Of a stretch of 17,011 nucleotides of DNA, positions 5,950-12,285 are shown piece by piece. Position 1 is the stretch's first letter; the number at the start of each line of letters is the position of its first letter. Position numbers and translations under genes: made by a program. The notes beneath the pieces were generated by a model, which saw only the letters and a program-made list of their open reading frames with translations, made no database searches and had not been told where the DNA came from. This stretch comes from Candidatus Moraniibacteriota bacterium (GTDB lineage: Bacteria > Patescibacteriota > Minisyncoccia > Moranbacterales > UBA2206): NCBI GenBank assembly GCA_003534085.1, contig DQBY01000009.1, forward strand, positions 1-17,011, written 5' to 3'.

Positions 5950-7158
5950 TTATTTTTTATAGAAATCCTGTAAAACATTTCCGGAAATTTTTCGGAGCCT
6001 TTCGACAGTTGATTTGATCTTATTTATAGCGAAATCAATCTCTTTTTTGGTGGTATATTTTCCGATCGTAATCCTGAGCGATCCGTGAGCTTCCTCCGGC
6101 TTTAGTCCGATAGAAAGAAGAACATGTGATGGGGAAAGGGCTCCTGAGGAGCAAGCTGATCCGGTCGAACATGCTATTCCGTCCATATCGAGCGAAAGCA
6201 GCAGCCCTTCCCCTTCCACGTCTTGAAAATTGAAATTGGCATTGTTAGGCGATCTTTTAATTTTTGATCCGCTCAGTTTTGCTTTCGGAATTTCTGCCAA
6301 AACTCTCTTTATAAGATAATCACGGAGATCCTTGATCTTGATTTTTGATTTTTGATTTTTGATTTCGGCGATAGCCGCCCCTAGTCCGACAATTCCCGGA
6401 ACATTATGGGTTCCGGCGCGCATTTTGTATTCCTGGTCTCCCCCGTCTTGGATCTTTTTGATCGGAGTCCCTCTTTTGACATATAAAAGTCCGACTCCCT
6501 TCGGTCCATATATCTTGTGCGCCCACATTGACAGAAGATCTACATTCAGCTTTTTGACATCGCAATCGAAATAATTGACCGCCTGAGTGGCGTCAGTGTG
6601 AAATACAATCGGAAAATAATTTTCTTTGCGAGTTTCGTTTTTCTTTTTTACGATTTTCCCTATTTTCGCAATGGGCTGGACAGTTCCTATTTCATTGTTC
6701 ACGTACATGATCGAAATCATAATCGTGTTGGATTTGATCAATTTTTCAATTTCCTTTTCATCAATCACGCCGTCCGAAGCAGGTTTCACGTAAGTTACTT
6801 CCGCCAGGCCTTCCTTTTCCGCTGCTTTGCAAGCATCCAAGACACAATGGTGCTCAAAAGCGGACGTGATGATGTGCGGTTTTGATTTGAAATTGGAATA
6901 ATATGATTTCAGAATTCCCTTGATCACGAGGTTATTTGATTCAGTAGCTCCGCCGGTAAAAATTATTTCCGGAGCGGTCGCATTGAAAAAGCTCGCTATT
7001 TTTAGGCGCGCTCCGTCTACCGCCTTCAAAGCAACTTGCCCGGACGAATGGATCGACATGGCATTTCCGAATTTTTCAGAAAAGTAAGGAAGCATTTCTT
7101 TCAGTACTTCTTTAGCGACAGGAGTTGTGGCGGCGTAATCGAGATAAATTTTTTTCAT
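5950..7158 (-). CDS. iscS: Cysteine desulfurase (NifS/IscS family)
   Basis: A PLP enzyme of 402 residues that takes sulfur from cysteine as a persulfide and passes it to IscU and other acceptors. It starts with YLDYAATTPV (5-14). H103/H104 lie in SAFEHHCVL, D189 and Q192 in HTDATQ, the PLP lysine is K215 in AHKIYGPKG, and the catalytic cysteine is C336 in STGSACSSGALSPSHVLL. The long flexible catalytic loop is of the group I (IscS/NifS) kind. Residues about 266-277 (IKNQKSKIKIKD) come from a TTGATTTT word repeat and look inserted. iscR ends 7 bases before the ATG, so the genes are cotranscribed from the promoter near 7640. Confidence 0.96.
   Translation of the reverse strand: MKKIYLDYAATTPVAKEVLKEMLPYFSEKFGNAMSIHSSGQVALKAVDGARLKIASFFNATAPEIIFTGGATESNNLVIKGILKSYYSNFKSKPHIITSAFEHHCVLDACKAAEKEGLAEVTYVKPASDGVIDEKEIEKLIKSNTIMISIMYVNNEIGTVQPIAKIGKIVKKKNETRKENYFPIVFHTDATQAVNYFDCDVKKLNVDLLSMWAHKIYGPKGVGLLYVKRGTPIKKIQDGGDQEYKMRAGTHNVPGIVGLGAAIAEIKNQKSKIKIKDLRDYLIKRVLAEIPKAKLSGSKIKRSPNNANFNFQDVEGEGLLLSLDMDGIACSTGSACSSGALSPSHVLLSIGLKPEEAHGSLRITIGKYTTKKEIDFAINKIKSTVERLRKISGNVLQDFYKK
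6333..6366. repeat. TTGATTTT word repeat inside iscS
   Basis: Four or five tandem copies of TTGATTTT or TGATTTTT (7-8 base period) keep the iscS frame and encode an IKNQKSKIKIK-type lysine-rich stretch between two conserved parts of the enzyme. Confidence 0.7.
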
Positions 7159-7165
7159 GATATTT

Positions 7166-7552
7166 TTATATTAGTTCGCTTAATTTTATTTTATATAAGG
7201 TCCTCTTTACCTGTTCGGCAACTTTGTCCCAAACTTGGCTGGAGGTGCAAGTGCCTCGCTGGGCACAAAATTTCCCCACACATTTCATGGGCGCAATCGC
7301 TCCATCAAGAATTTCAATGATTTCCCCGACCCTGATCTGTCTCGGATTTTTGCTGAGCGTGTATCCCCCGTTTTTCCCTTTGGTGCTCACGACTAAATTG
7401 TTTTTGCGCAGGTTGCCGATCATCTGTTCCAGGTATTTAGAAGAAATTTTTTCTTCGCGCGAAATCGCCTGTAAATTTTTTTGGATCGGAAAAGACGCAG
7501 CCAGATTGGCCATGGCTTTTAGTCCATATTCTGCTTTGGTTGAAAATTTCAT
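7166..7552 (-). CDS. iscR: Rrf2-family regulator, IscR-like
   Basis: A 128-residue Rrf2-family winged-helix repressor. The N-terminus MKFSTKAEYGLKAMANLA and the SREEKISSKYLEQM and KGKNGGYTLSK segments are typical. Three cysteines, C91, C96 and C102 (KCVGKFCAQRGTC), sit where E. coli IscR has C92, C98 and C104, so it likely holds a [2Fe-2S] cluster and senses Fe-S supply. First gene of the iscR-iscS-iscU operon. A 17-base palindrome at the predicted start site makes autorepression likely. The ATG is preceded by a leader of about 67 nt with TTCGTAA repeats and no clear Shine-Dalgarno sequence. Confidence 0.92.
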   Translation of the reverse strand: MKFSTKAEYGLKAMANLAASFPIQKNLQAISREEKISSKYLEQMIGNLRKNNLVVSTKGKNGGYTLSKNPRQIRVGEIIEILDGAIAPMKCVGKFCAQRGTCTSSQVWDKVAEQVKRTLYKIKLSELI

Positions 7553-7554
7553 AG

Positions 7555-7586
7555 TTACGAACTTACGAATAGAACTAAATTACGAA
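7555..7586. repeat. TTACGAA repeats in the iscR leader
   Basis: TTACGAA occurs at 7555-7561, 7563-7569 and 7580-7586, within the untranslated leader of iscR. It is the same style of short-word repetition as the tracts in iscS, at the iscU end and in the glycosyltransferase gene. Confidence 0.5.
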
Positions 7587-7603
7587 TTACTAAATATTAA
7601 ATT

Positions 7604-7620
7604 CATACTAATTTAGTATG
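7604..7620. promoter_or_regulatory. Palindromic operator at the isc transcription start
   Basis: CATACTAA-T-TTAGTATG is a perfect dyad with 8-base arms. It covers the predicted start site of the isc promoter (about 7619), an ordinary position for a repressor site. The likely ligand is the Rrf2/IscR-like protein encoded next. Confidence 0.7.
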
Positions 7621-7625
7621 CTTTT

Positions 7626-7654
7626 ATGATACCAATTGCGACAGGCTCTGTCAA
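7626..7654 (-). promoter_or_regulatory. Promoter of the isc operon
   Basis: On the minus strand TTGACA (7654-7649), 17 bases, TATCAT (7631-7626). The -35 hexamer is consensus and the -10 has one mismatch. Predicted start about 7619, giving a leader of about 67 nt. The -35 overlaps the small palindrome GACAG-GCT-CTGTC (7640-7652). Confidence 0.8.
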
Positions 7655-7677
7655 GAGGCGGCCAAGACAGGACAGGC

Positions 7678-7706
7678 TTGATACTTTGTAGCTGCTATTT
7701 TATACT
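7678..7706 (+). promoter_or_regulatory. Promoter of the PD-(D/E)XK nuclease gene
   Basis: TTGATA (7678-7683), 17 bases, TATACT (7701-7706). Six bases separate the -10 from the ATG at 7713, so the mRNA would start at the start codon. Diverges from the isc promoter. Confidence 0.7.
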
Positions 7707-7712
7707 TCAATT

Positions 7713-8837
7713 ATGCGCATTTCTTATTCCGCGATGGACTCTTATCAAAGCTGTCCGTTGAAATATAAATTCCAGGAAATAGACAGGATCAGGACTCCAA
7801 AATCAAAAGAGGCTGTTTTCGGCTCCACGATCCATGAAACGATGAAATTCATCCACACCCCTGGCATCCTCTCCCCCACCTTGGATCAGGCCATGGAACA
7901 TTTTTCCAATTCCTGGAATCCGGCCGTTTTTGAAAATCCTGACGAGGAACGCGGGGCATTTTCACAAGGAATAAGAATCATCCAACAATACCTGCAAAAA
8001 AATCGACCGCAAGATTACAATATTGTCGATTTGGAATCGCGCTTTCAGATAGAAATTGGAGCTGGTGAAGAAACGCATATCGTTTCCGGCATAATCGACC
8101 GCATAGACAAGACTGAAGACGGCTATGAAATCATCGATTACAAGACCACAAAGAAAATGCCTTCTCAGGAAAAGGTGGACAACGACCTTCAGCTATCGGT
8201 GTATCTCAAGGCCTTCCTTTCCCGCTATCCGAAAGAGATTGAAAATTTGGATAAGATAAAAGTGAGCTTGTATTATCTAAAACACGGCGTGAAACTTTCT
8301 TCAACTCGGACTTTGGAACAACTCCAAAAAAGTGAACAGCTTTTTTTGGACACCATAAAACTGATCGAGTCCGGAAAATTCGATCCGAACATCACTCCCC
8401 TTTGCGACTGGTGCGGATATCAAAACATGTGCCCGATGTGGAAACATAAATTCAAGGAGCTCAGGAAAATCGATACGGAAGAAGTCAATCAGGCCATCAT
8501 GGAATACATCGAACTGAAATCTGCCATGTCCATAACCAAAGACAGGCTGGGTAACCTTCAGGAATCGATTTTGCAATATATGGATCAAGAAGGAGTGGAA
8601 AGGGTTTTTGGCGAAACGGGAATCATTGCCAGAAGTCTCCGAAAAACATACAAGTACGATGAAGAAAAACTAAGAGAAATTTTGGAACCGCTGGATAAAT
8701 GGGAGGATGTTCTGAAGGTGGACGGCATCGCTTTGAAAAATATTTTTGGCGTACTTCCCTTTGAAGCTAAGAAGGGATTAGAAGCTGCTAAGATTGTCGA
8801 TAAGGAAACAAAAAGTCTCGTAGTCAAAAAGAAATGA
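7713..8837 (+). CDS. RecB/AddB-like PD-(D/E)XK nuclease with Fe-S cysteines
   Basis: This 374-residue protein has a PDDEXK_1 (RecB/AddB/Cas4-like) nuclease domain over about residues 1-245. Active-site residues seen are H41 (GSTIHETMKF), D129 (SGIIDRID), D142 and K144 (EIIDYKTTK), and the QLSVY motif (160-164). Four cysteines, C14 (YQSCPLKYKF) and C231, C234, C240 (LCDWCGYQNMC), match the [4Fe-4S] site that staples such domains. The C-terminal 130 residues are helical and charged with no motif I know. No helicase domain is fused, so it is a stand-alone nuclease, probably in DNA repair or processing. The Cas4 family is possible by domain but nothing CRISPR-like is near. Start set by the leaderless promoter. 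Confidence 0.9.
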   Translation: MRISYSAMDSYQSCPLKYKFQEIDRIRTPKSKEAVFGSTIHETMKFIHTPGILSPTLDQAMEHFSNSWNPAVFENPDEERGAFSQGIRIIQQYLQKNRPQDYNIVDLESRFQIEIGAGEETHIVSGIIDRIDKTEDGYEIIDYKTTKKMPSQEKVDNDLQLSVYLKAFLSRYPKEIENLDKIKVSLYYLKHGVKLSSTRTLEQLQKSEQLFLDTIKLIESGKFDPNITPLCDWCGYQNMCPMWKHKFKELRKIDTEEVNQAIMEYIELKSAMSITKDRLGNLQESILQYMDQEGVERVFGETGIIARSLRKTYKYDEEKLREILEPLDKWEDVLKVDGIALKNIFGVLPFEAKKGLEAAKIVDKETKSLVVKKK

Positions 8838-8848
8838 TCAGAAAACAC

Positions 8849-8876
8849 AAAAGCCCCGCAGTTACGGGGACTTTTG
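8849..8876 (+). terminator. Intrinsic terminator of the nuclease gene
   Basis: AAAAGCCCCG (8849-8858) pairs with CGGGG-a-CTTTT (8865-8875) with a single bulged A, ending in the TTTT tract. It starts 11 bases after the stop codon. Confidence 0.8.
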
Positions 8877-8878
8877 CT

Positions 8879-8931
8879 AGAGCCTGTCTAGAGAGTCCAT
8901 TTTTTGGGAAAAGACTCCATAGACAGGCTCT
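8879..8931. repeat. Inverted-repeat hairpin downstream of the nuclease gene
   Basis: AGAGCCTGTCTA (8879-8890) and TAGACAGGCTCT (8920-8931) are exact 12-base reverse complements. Inside, GAGTC (8893-8897) pairs with GACTC (8913-8917). The core GACAGGCTCT also occurs at 7640-7649 on the other side of the nuclease gene. There is no proper T-run. It may be a dispersed repeat or a back-up terminator. Confidence 0.55.
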
Positions 8932-9190
8932 TATTATAAAACGCGTTATTTTTTGCCGGAACGAAATGATCACCTTGAGCATGATTTTTTCAGTCTTCCT
9001 CTAACATTTTTGTTAGATCAAGGGCAGACCGTCATTTCAATCCTACCAATCCCACGTTATGGGTATTCTCAAGGGGTATCCATATATTACAAAATTTTCT
9101 ATTAAATATTTATTAATATTCGGGTACCCAGTCTCAATAATAAAAAGAACATTTAATACTATCGAAAAAGATGTTAATTTTTTATGAAAA
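8932..9190. other. Gene-less AT-rich stretch with possible RNA-like structure
   Basis: I see no gene here. There are three nested stems: GAAATGA (8963-8969) with TCATTTC (9032-9038), CCTTGA (8973-8978) with TCAAGG (9018-9023), and TCTAACA (9000-9006) with TGTTAGA (9011-9017), the last two stacked without a gap. Further right GGGTATCC (9074-9081) can pair with GGGTACCC (9122-9129, itself a palindrome). No match to tRNA, tmRNA, SRP RNA or RNase P was recognised, and no promoter is obvious. Confidence 0.3.
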
Positions 9191-9191
9191 T

Positions 9192-9254
9192 AAAAAAGCC
9201 TATCTCCTGCAAGTAAAATTGAACGAATCAATTTACGAGCGGTGCGATAGGCTT
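9192..9254 (-). terminator. Terminator of the two-component/radical SAM operon
   Basis: On the minus strand AAGCCTATC (9254-9246) pairs with GATAGGCTT (9204-9196), followed by a run of six T (9197-9192). Inside is a second stem GTAAATTGA/TCAATTTTAC with one bulge (9236-9228 and 9222-9213). It overlaps the end of the 32-codon ORF, whose stop codon lies in the inner stem. Confidence 0.75.
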
Positions 9255-9326
9255 GGTGCTTGTGTATTTTTGAAGGGATGTTTCCCTTTCTATTTTTTTT
9301 GACGGATGACCCTCTTTGATTTTCAT
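9228..9326 (-). CDS. Candidate 32-residue protein after the radical SAM gene
   Basis: ATG at 9326, TGA at 9230-9228. The peptide begins MKIKEGHPSKK and ends TSTKPIAPLVN; it is basic and has no cysteine, signal or membrane segment. I do not recognise it. Support: it begins 14 bases after the radical SAM stop, and that gap is filled by a Shine-Dalgarno-like AAAGGAAA 2-9 bases before the ATG. The coding end runs directly into the operon's terminator stem. Against: the length is small and part of the sequence must also form the hairpin. It could be a substrate or partner of the radical SAM enzyme, a regulatory peptide, or chance. Confidence 0.45.
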   Translation of the reverse strand: MKIKEGHPSKKIERETSLQKYTSTKPIAPLVN

Positions 9327-9340
9327 GCTTTCCTTTCTTT

Positions 9341-10246
9341 TTATTCAGAATATAACGAAGTCATCATCCCGCAGGCAACTCCTTCAATGTCGTTTACGGA
9401 ATGAAATTCTTTGTTTTTTATTCCAGCTGCCGAAAGAATGCGGCCGCCAATTGCATAAAAAATCCCCTCGGACGGTGCGTACAGAATTTTCGTATAGGGG
9501 TTGTAAAAAGTATTGGCCTCAGAAAATTTTACATAAAAGCCATCCCTGCCTTTCAGCAACCTCCTTAATAAGATGAAGTCGTTGATTCTGCAGTTTAGCT
9601 CTTTAAAAAGAGCATAATTTACGCAAATCTCCATGCCAGTTTCTTTGTAATATGCCTCTAAAATATTGAGAATATCTTTTAGGCTATTTCCCTTAGTCGC
9701 TGGCATGTGCTTCTGACGTACCCGTTGATCGGGAAAGTGAAGAGAAAATTGAATTTTTACTTTCAATCCCATTGACTTCACGAGCTTGATAAACTCAATC
9801 AAATTTTCTTTCTGTCCTATAGTTGAGACCGCGAAAGAAAAGTTTTCATGAGCGCTAAGCATGAAGATGGCATTGCAGGTGTTTGTTGCGTTTGCCATGG
9901 CTTCGTTTTGCCCCATAAATGAGGCGAGTATTTTGTCTGTAAATAACCAACTTGCCAATTTTATGATGAGGAAAAATACTGCCAGTGTTTCTGCCCAGGT
10001 TATGTTCCTTGATTTCCCCTCGCAAATCGTTCCTGTGGCACAAAAACCGCAGCTTCGACCACATTTCCCGGTCCTGCTGGACAAGCACACGATTTTTCTT
10101 TTTTTGTAAATCAAGGCCGCATACTCGGCCATTGCTCCATCCTCAAACTTTATTAAAAGCTTAAGGGTCCCTCCCTTACTCCCTTGTTTTAGAATCTGAA
10201 GAGGAACGCCTTCGGATTCCAATACTTCCGGAAACATCGTTTTCAT
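9341..10246 (-). CDS. Divergent RlmN/Cfr-like radical SAM methyltransferase, N-terminally short
   Basis: A 301-residue radical SAM protein of the RlmN/Cfr class, which methylates C2 or C8 of adenines in 23S rRNA or tRNA. The cluster motif C62-x3-C66-x2-C69 lies in KCGRSCGFCATG. Other family blocks are recognisable but divergent: LASFMGQNEAMAN (107-119) for GMGEPLxN, FAVSTIG (138-144), IQFSLHFPDQRVRQKHMP (165-182), and the C-terminal methyl-carrier position C292 in EGVACGMM. C54 (VCLSS) corresponds to E. coli RlmN C118. The N-terminal helical domain of RlmN (about 90 residues) is absent. One residue is inserted before the first cluster cysteine (GKC instead of GC). A strong Shine-Dalgarno sequence (AAAGGAGAG, 10260-10252) sets the start. 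Third gene of the operon with the response regulator and kinase. Substrate unknown. Confidence 0.8.
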   Translation of the reverse strand: MKTMFPEVLESEGVPLQILKQGSKGGTLKLLIKFEDGAMAEYAALIYKKRKIVCLSSRTGKCGRSCGFCATGTICEGKSRNITWAETLAVFFLIIKLASWLFTDKILASFMGQNEAMANATNTCNAIFMLSAHENFSFAVSTIGQKENLIEFIKLVKSMGLKVKIQFSLHFPDQRVRQKHMPATKGNSLKDILNILEAYYKETGMEICVNYALFKELNCRINDFILLRRLLKGRDGFYVKFSEANTFYNPYTKILYAPSEGIFYAIGGRILSAAGIKNKEFHSVNDIEGVACGMMTSLYSE

Positions 10247-10263
10247 TTTTGCTCTCCTTTCAT
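10243..10263 (-). CDS. Possible six-codon ORF overlapping the radical SAM start
   Basis: ATG at 10263 reads MKGEQK and stops at TGA, which overlaps the radical SAM ATG as ATGA. The mini-ORF spans the Shine-Dalgarno sequence of the radical SAM gene. AGGAGG (10294-10289) lies 25 bases upstream, too far for ordinary use. It could couple or gate translation, but chance is quite possible. Confidence 0.2.
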   Translation of the reverse strand: MKGEQK

Positions 10264-10302
10264 TGTTTAATTTTTAATGTGCTGGTTTCCTCCTAGGTCT
10301 GG

Positions 10303-11487
10303 TTATTTTCTTGACGGCAAGGTAATCGTGAATACGGCACCTTTGCCGACCTGGCTTTCCGCCACGATGCTTCCTTTGTGGGCGGAAATTATTTTTTTAC
10401 AAATAGCCAAACCTAGGCCGAAACCTCTCGAAATTTTCGGGTTGTTTGTTTTTTTAGCTTGGAAAAACGGGTCAAATATGCATTCGAGATTTTCTTTTTC
10501 AATGCCTTGCCCATTATCCGTAAAAACCATCTTGACTTTCGATTTTTCATGAAATACGCAGATCTTCAAAGCGCCTTTCCCCTTTCCGTATTTCATGGCA
10601 TTTTCAATCATGTTCGAGATGACTGTTTGAATCTTGACTTTATCTGCATAGCCAATAACCCGATCCGCTGTTTTTATGCAAAGTCTTATGGAAAAATTCT
10701 TCTTGTCCAAGGTTCGATATTTTTTGATTATTTCTTTTGTAATTTGGACCAGATCTAATTTTTCAAAATGAAAAAGATTGGAATAAGCCTCGGCTTTTGT
10801 GATAAAAACCAAGTCTGAAACGATTCGGCTCAGCTTTCCTATCTCATTATCAATCTCTATAAAAGATTCCCTACTCATCTTGTCGTTCGAATTTTTTGCG
10901 CTTTCTCCTATGATCTCCACGTTCCCCTTGATGACTGTAAGCATCGTTTTTATTTCATGCGCAACATGGGAAAGAAGCAAATCCTTATCTCCGGATAATC
11001 TTTTTAATCTGTTATTTAATTTTTCCAGTTTTTTAGTCCGGTTGTCGACTTTCTTCTCTAGATTTTTATTAAGATTTACCAGTTTATTTTTAGCTAAATA
11101 TCTGCTTGTTTCATCTTTGGCCATGGAATATGCCCCGATTATGGCGCCCTTTTTATCTTTGAGTGGTCCGATCAGGATGTCGAAAAATCTTATGGTCTTT
11201 TTATTTTGCGGACGATAAAAATAATTATGGATCTCATGTATTTTTCCGGTTTTTAGCGTTTCTTGCATTTTTTTATCCAGCATAGAATCATTAACTTCGC
11301 GATAGTTGTTTTCTGAATTGAATTTTTCGCCCAATAAACTCCCTGTCTTTTTCCCGGATAAATGATAATAGTACGGATTAACAAAAATCCGCTTTCCGTT
11401 TTTATCGAAAATATTGATGCTTACGTGGATATTTTCAATGATGCTTCTAAGCATATTGTGCTTGTATAGCAGCGGAATTTTTTTCAT
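10303..11487 (-). CDS. Cytosolic PAS-domain sensor histidine kinase
   Basis: A 394-residue kinase with no membrane helix or signal peptide. It has a PAS domain (about 10-130), a coiled-coil linker rich in Lys/Asn/Leu (130-170), HisKA with phospho-histidine H177 in SHVAHEIKTMLT, and a HATPase_c domain: N-box around N292/N296 (SNMIENAMKYG), G1 D324-x-G326 (TDNGQGI), F-box DPFFQ (339-343), G2 RGFGLGLAI (354-362). The proline that normally follows HExKT is replaced by methionine (M182). It presumably senses an internal cue through PAS and phosphorylates the response regulator encoded one base upstream. The RR stop and kinase ATG are separated by a single base, indicating translational coupling. 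The radical SAM gene follows after 56 bases. Confidence 0.93.
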   Translation of the reverse strand: MKKIPLLYKHNMLRSIIENIHVSINIFDKNGKRIFVNPYYYHLSGKKTGSLLGEKFNSENNYREVNDSMLDKKMQETLKTGKIHEIHNYFYRPQNKKTIRFFDILIGPLKDKKGAIIGAYSMAKDETSRYLAKNKLVNLNKNLEKKVDNRTKKLEKLNNRLKRLSGDKDLLLSHVAHEIKTMLTVIKGNVEIIGESAKNSNDKMSRESFIEIDNEIGKLSRIVSDLVFITKAEAYSNLFHFEKLDLVQITKEIIKKYRTLDKKNFSIRLCIKTADRVIGYADKVKIQTVISNMIENAMKYGKGKGALKICVFHEKSKVKMVFTDNGQGIEKENLECIFDPFFQAKKTNNPKISRGFGLGLAICKKIISAHKGSIVAESQVGKGAVFTITLPSRK

Positions 11488-11488
11488 A

Positions 11489-12154
11489 TTAATATATCCG
11501 ATAACCCGACTTGGGAATCGTAAAAATAATATCCTTATTATTATTCAACTTCTTGATCTTATTTCTCAGCTTGCTGATCGTGGCTTCGATCACGTTTGAG
11601 ATATGGTCTTTGTCGCCCCAGACGTTTTCGCTGATCATAGTTCTTGAGCATACCTCGTCCTTGTGACGGATAAGATATTCAAGCAGCCTGTATTCGGTCA
11701 GGCTGGTTTTTAACGGCTTATTATTCACGAGCGCCGTTTTTGTGGATAAGTCCAGAGTCAGCGACTTCACTTTTAATTTTGCTCCGCAAACGATCCTTTC
11801 TCTTCTGGCAAGCGCTCGGATCCGGGCTTCAAGTTCGCTGATGGCGAAAGGTTTTGTCATATAATCATCCGCTCCCACATCTAGTCCGGAAACCTTGCTG
11901 TCTATGTCATCTTTGGCAGTCAGCATTATTATTTTCGTATCCAGTCCTAAATTGCGGATGAAATAACAAATTTCGTATCCGTCGGCGCCCGGAAGCATCA
12001 CGTCTAAGACGGCTATGTCGTAGTCATAAATTTCAACTCTATTTTTTGCTTCGATGCCGTCTTCGACAACATCAACTACGTGCCCCCCTTTTTGGAGGCC
12101 GCTCTTGATTATTCTGGCGATTGCCGGTTCGTCTTCTACGACTAGTATTCTCAT
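11489..12154 (-). CDS. OmpR/PhoB-family response regulator
   Basis: A 221-residue two-domain regulator. The receiver domain (1-115) has the acidic pocket E7-D8, phospho-acceptor D51 (VLDVMLPG), T79 (MLTA) and K101 (MTKPF). The C-terminal winged helix (about 127-221) has LTEYRLLEYLIRHKDEVCSR and ends TIPKSGYRIY, typical of the family. The protein should bind DNA direct repeats when phosphorylated. It is the first gene of the operon with the kinase, the RlmN-like gene and the 32-codon ORF. The transcript has an unusually long leader (about 125 nt). TTGTTA direct repeats 14 bases apart (12282-12263, minus strand) lie at the predicted start site and might be its own binding site; this is a guess. 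No Shine-Dalgarno sequence precedes its ATG. Confidence 0.94.
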   Translation of the reverse strand: MRILVVEDEPAIARIIKSGLQKGGHVVDVVEDGIEAKNRVEIYDYDIAVLDVMLPGADGYEICYFIRNLGLDTKIIMLTAKDDIDSKVSGLDVGADDYMTKPFAISELEARIRALARRERIVCGAKLKVKSLTLDLSTKTALVNNKPLKTSLTEYRLLEYLIRHKDEVCSRTMISENVWGDKDHISNVIEATISKLRNKIKKLNNNKDIIFTIPKSGYRIY

Positions 12155-12174
12155 ATTTTTTTGCTTTGAATCGT

Positions 12175-12192
12175 TTATGAAACAAGTTTCAT
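12175..12192 (-). CDS. Possible five-codon leader ORF inside a palindrome
   Basis: In the leader of the response-regulator operon, ATG at 12192 reads MKLVS and stops at TAA (12177-12175). AAAGGA (12204-12199) is spaced 6 bases from it, a better ribosome site than that of the response regulator itself. The ORF coincides with the perfect palindrome ATGAAAC-TT-GTTTCAT (12192-12177). A translated leader peptide controlling the downstream gene is one reading; a protein-binding palindrome is another. Confidence 0.35.
   Translation of the reverse strand: MKLVS
12177..12192. promoter_or_regulatory. Palindrome in the leader of the response-regulator operon
   Basis: ATGAAAC-AA-GTTTCAT on the plus strand is a perfect dyad with 7-base arms. 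It lies about 90 bases downstream of the predicted transcription start and 22 bases before the response-regulator ATG. It may act as RNA hairpin or DNA operator. Confidence 0.45.
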
Positions 12193-12285
12193 GTCAGATC
12201 CTTTAAATTAAATTAAACAACAGATCATTGTAACTGATGCCTAATTAAAAAAACATTAAAATTAACAATTGAATAATAACAAGAG

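Noticed and set aside
7713-8837. Cas4
   Set aside because: The PD-(D/E)XK plus four-cysteine layout is shared with Cas4, but length, the C-terminal half and the absence of cas genes or CRISPR favour a RecB/AddB-like stand-alone nuclease.
9043-9231. 62-codon minus-strand ORF starting at TTG
   Set aside because: It would be read straight through the terminator hairpin and its T-run, has no ribosome site and no known domain.
9273-9300. Plus-strand terminator (AAGGGA-N4-TCCCTT then T-run)
   Set aside because: No plus-strand gene or promoter feeds it; the bases are part of the minus-strand 32-codon ORF.
9341-10246. RiPP-maturing radical SAM enzyme
   Set aside because: The residues match RlmN/Cfr (including the C-terminal cysteine), and no SPASM domain or peptide-recognition element is seen. 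The neighbouring small ORF alone is not enough evidence.
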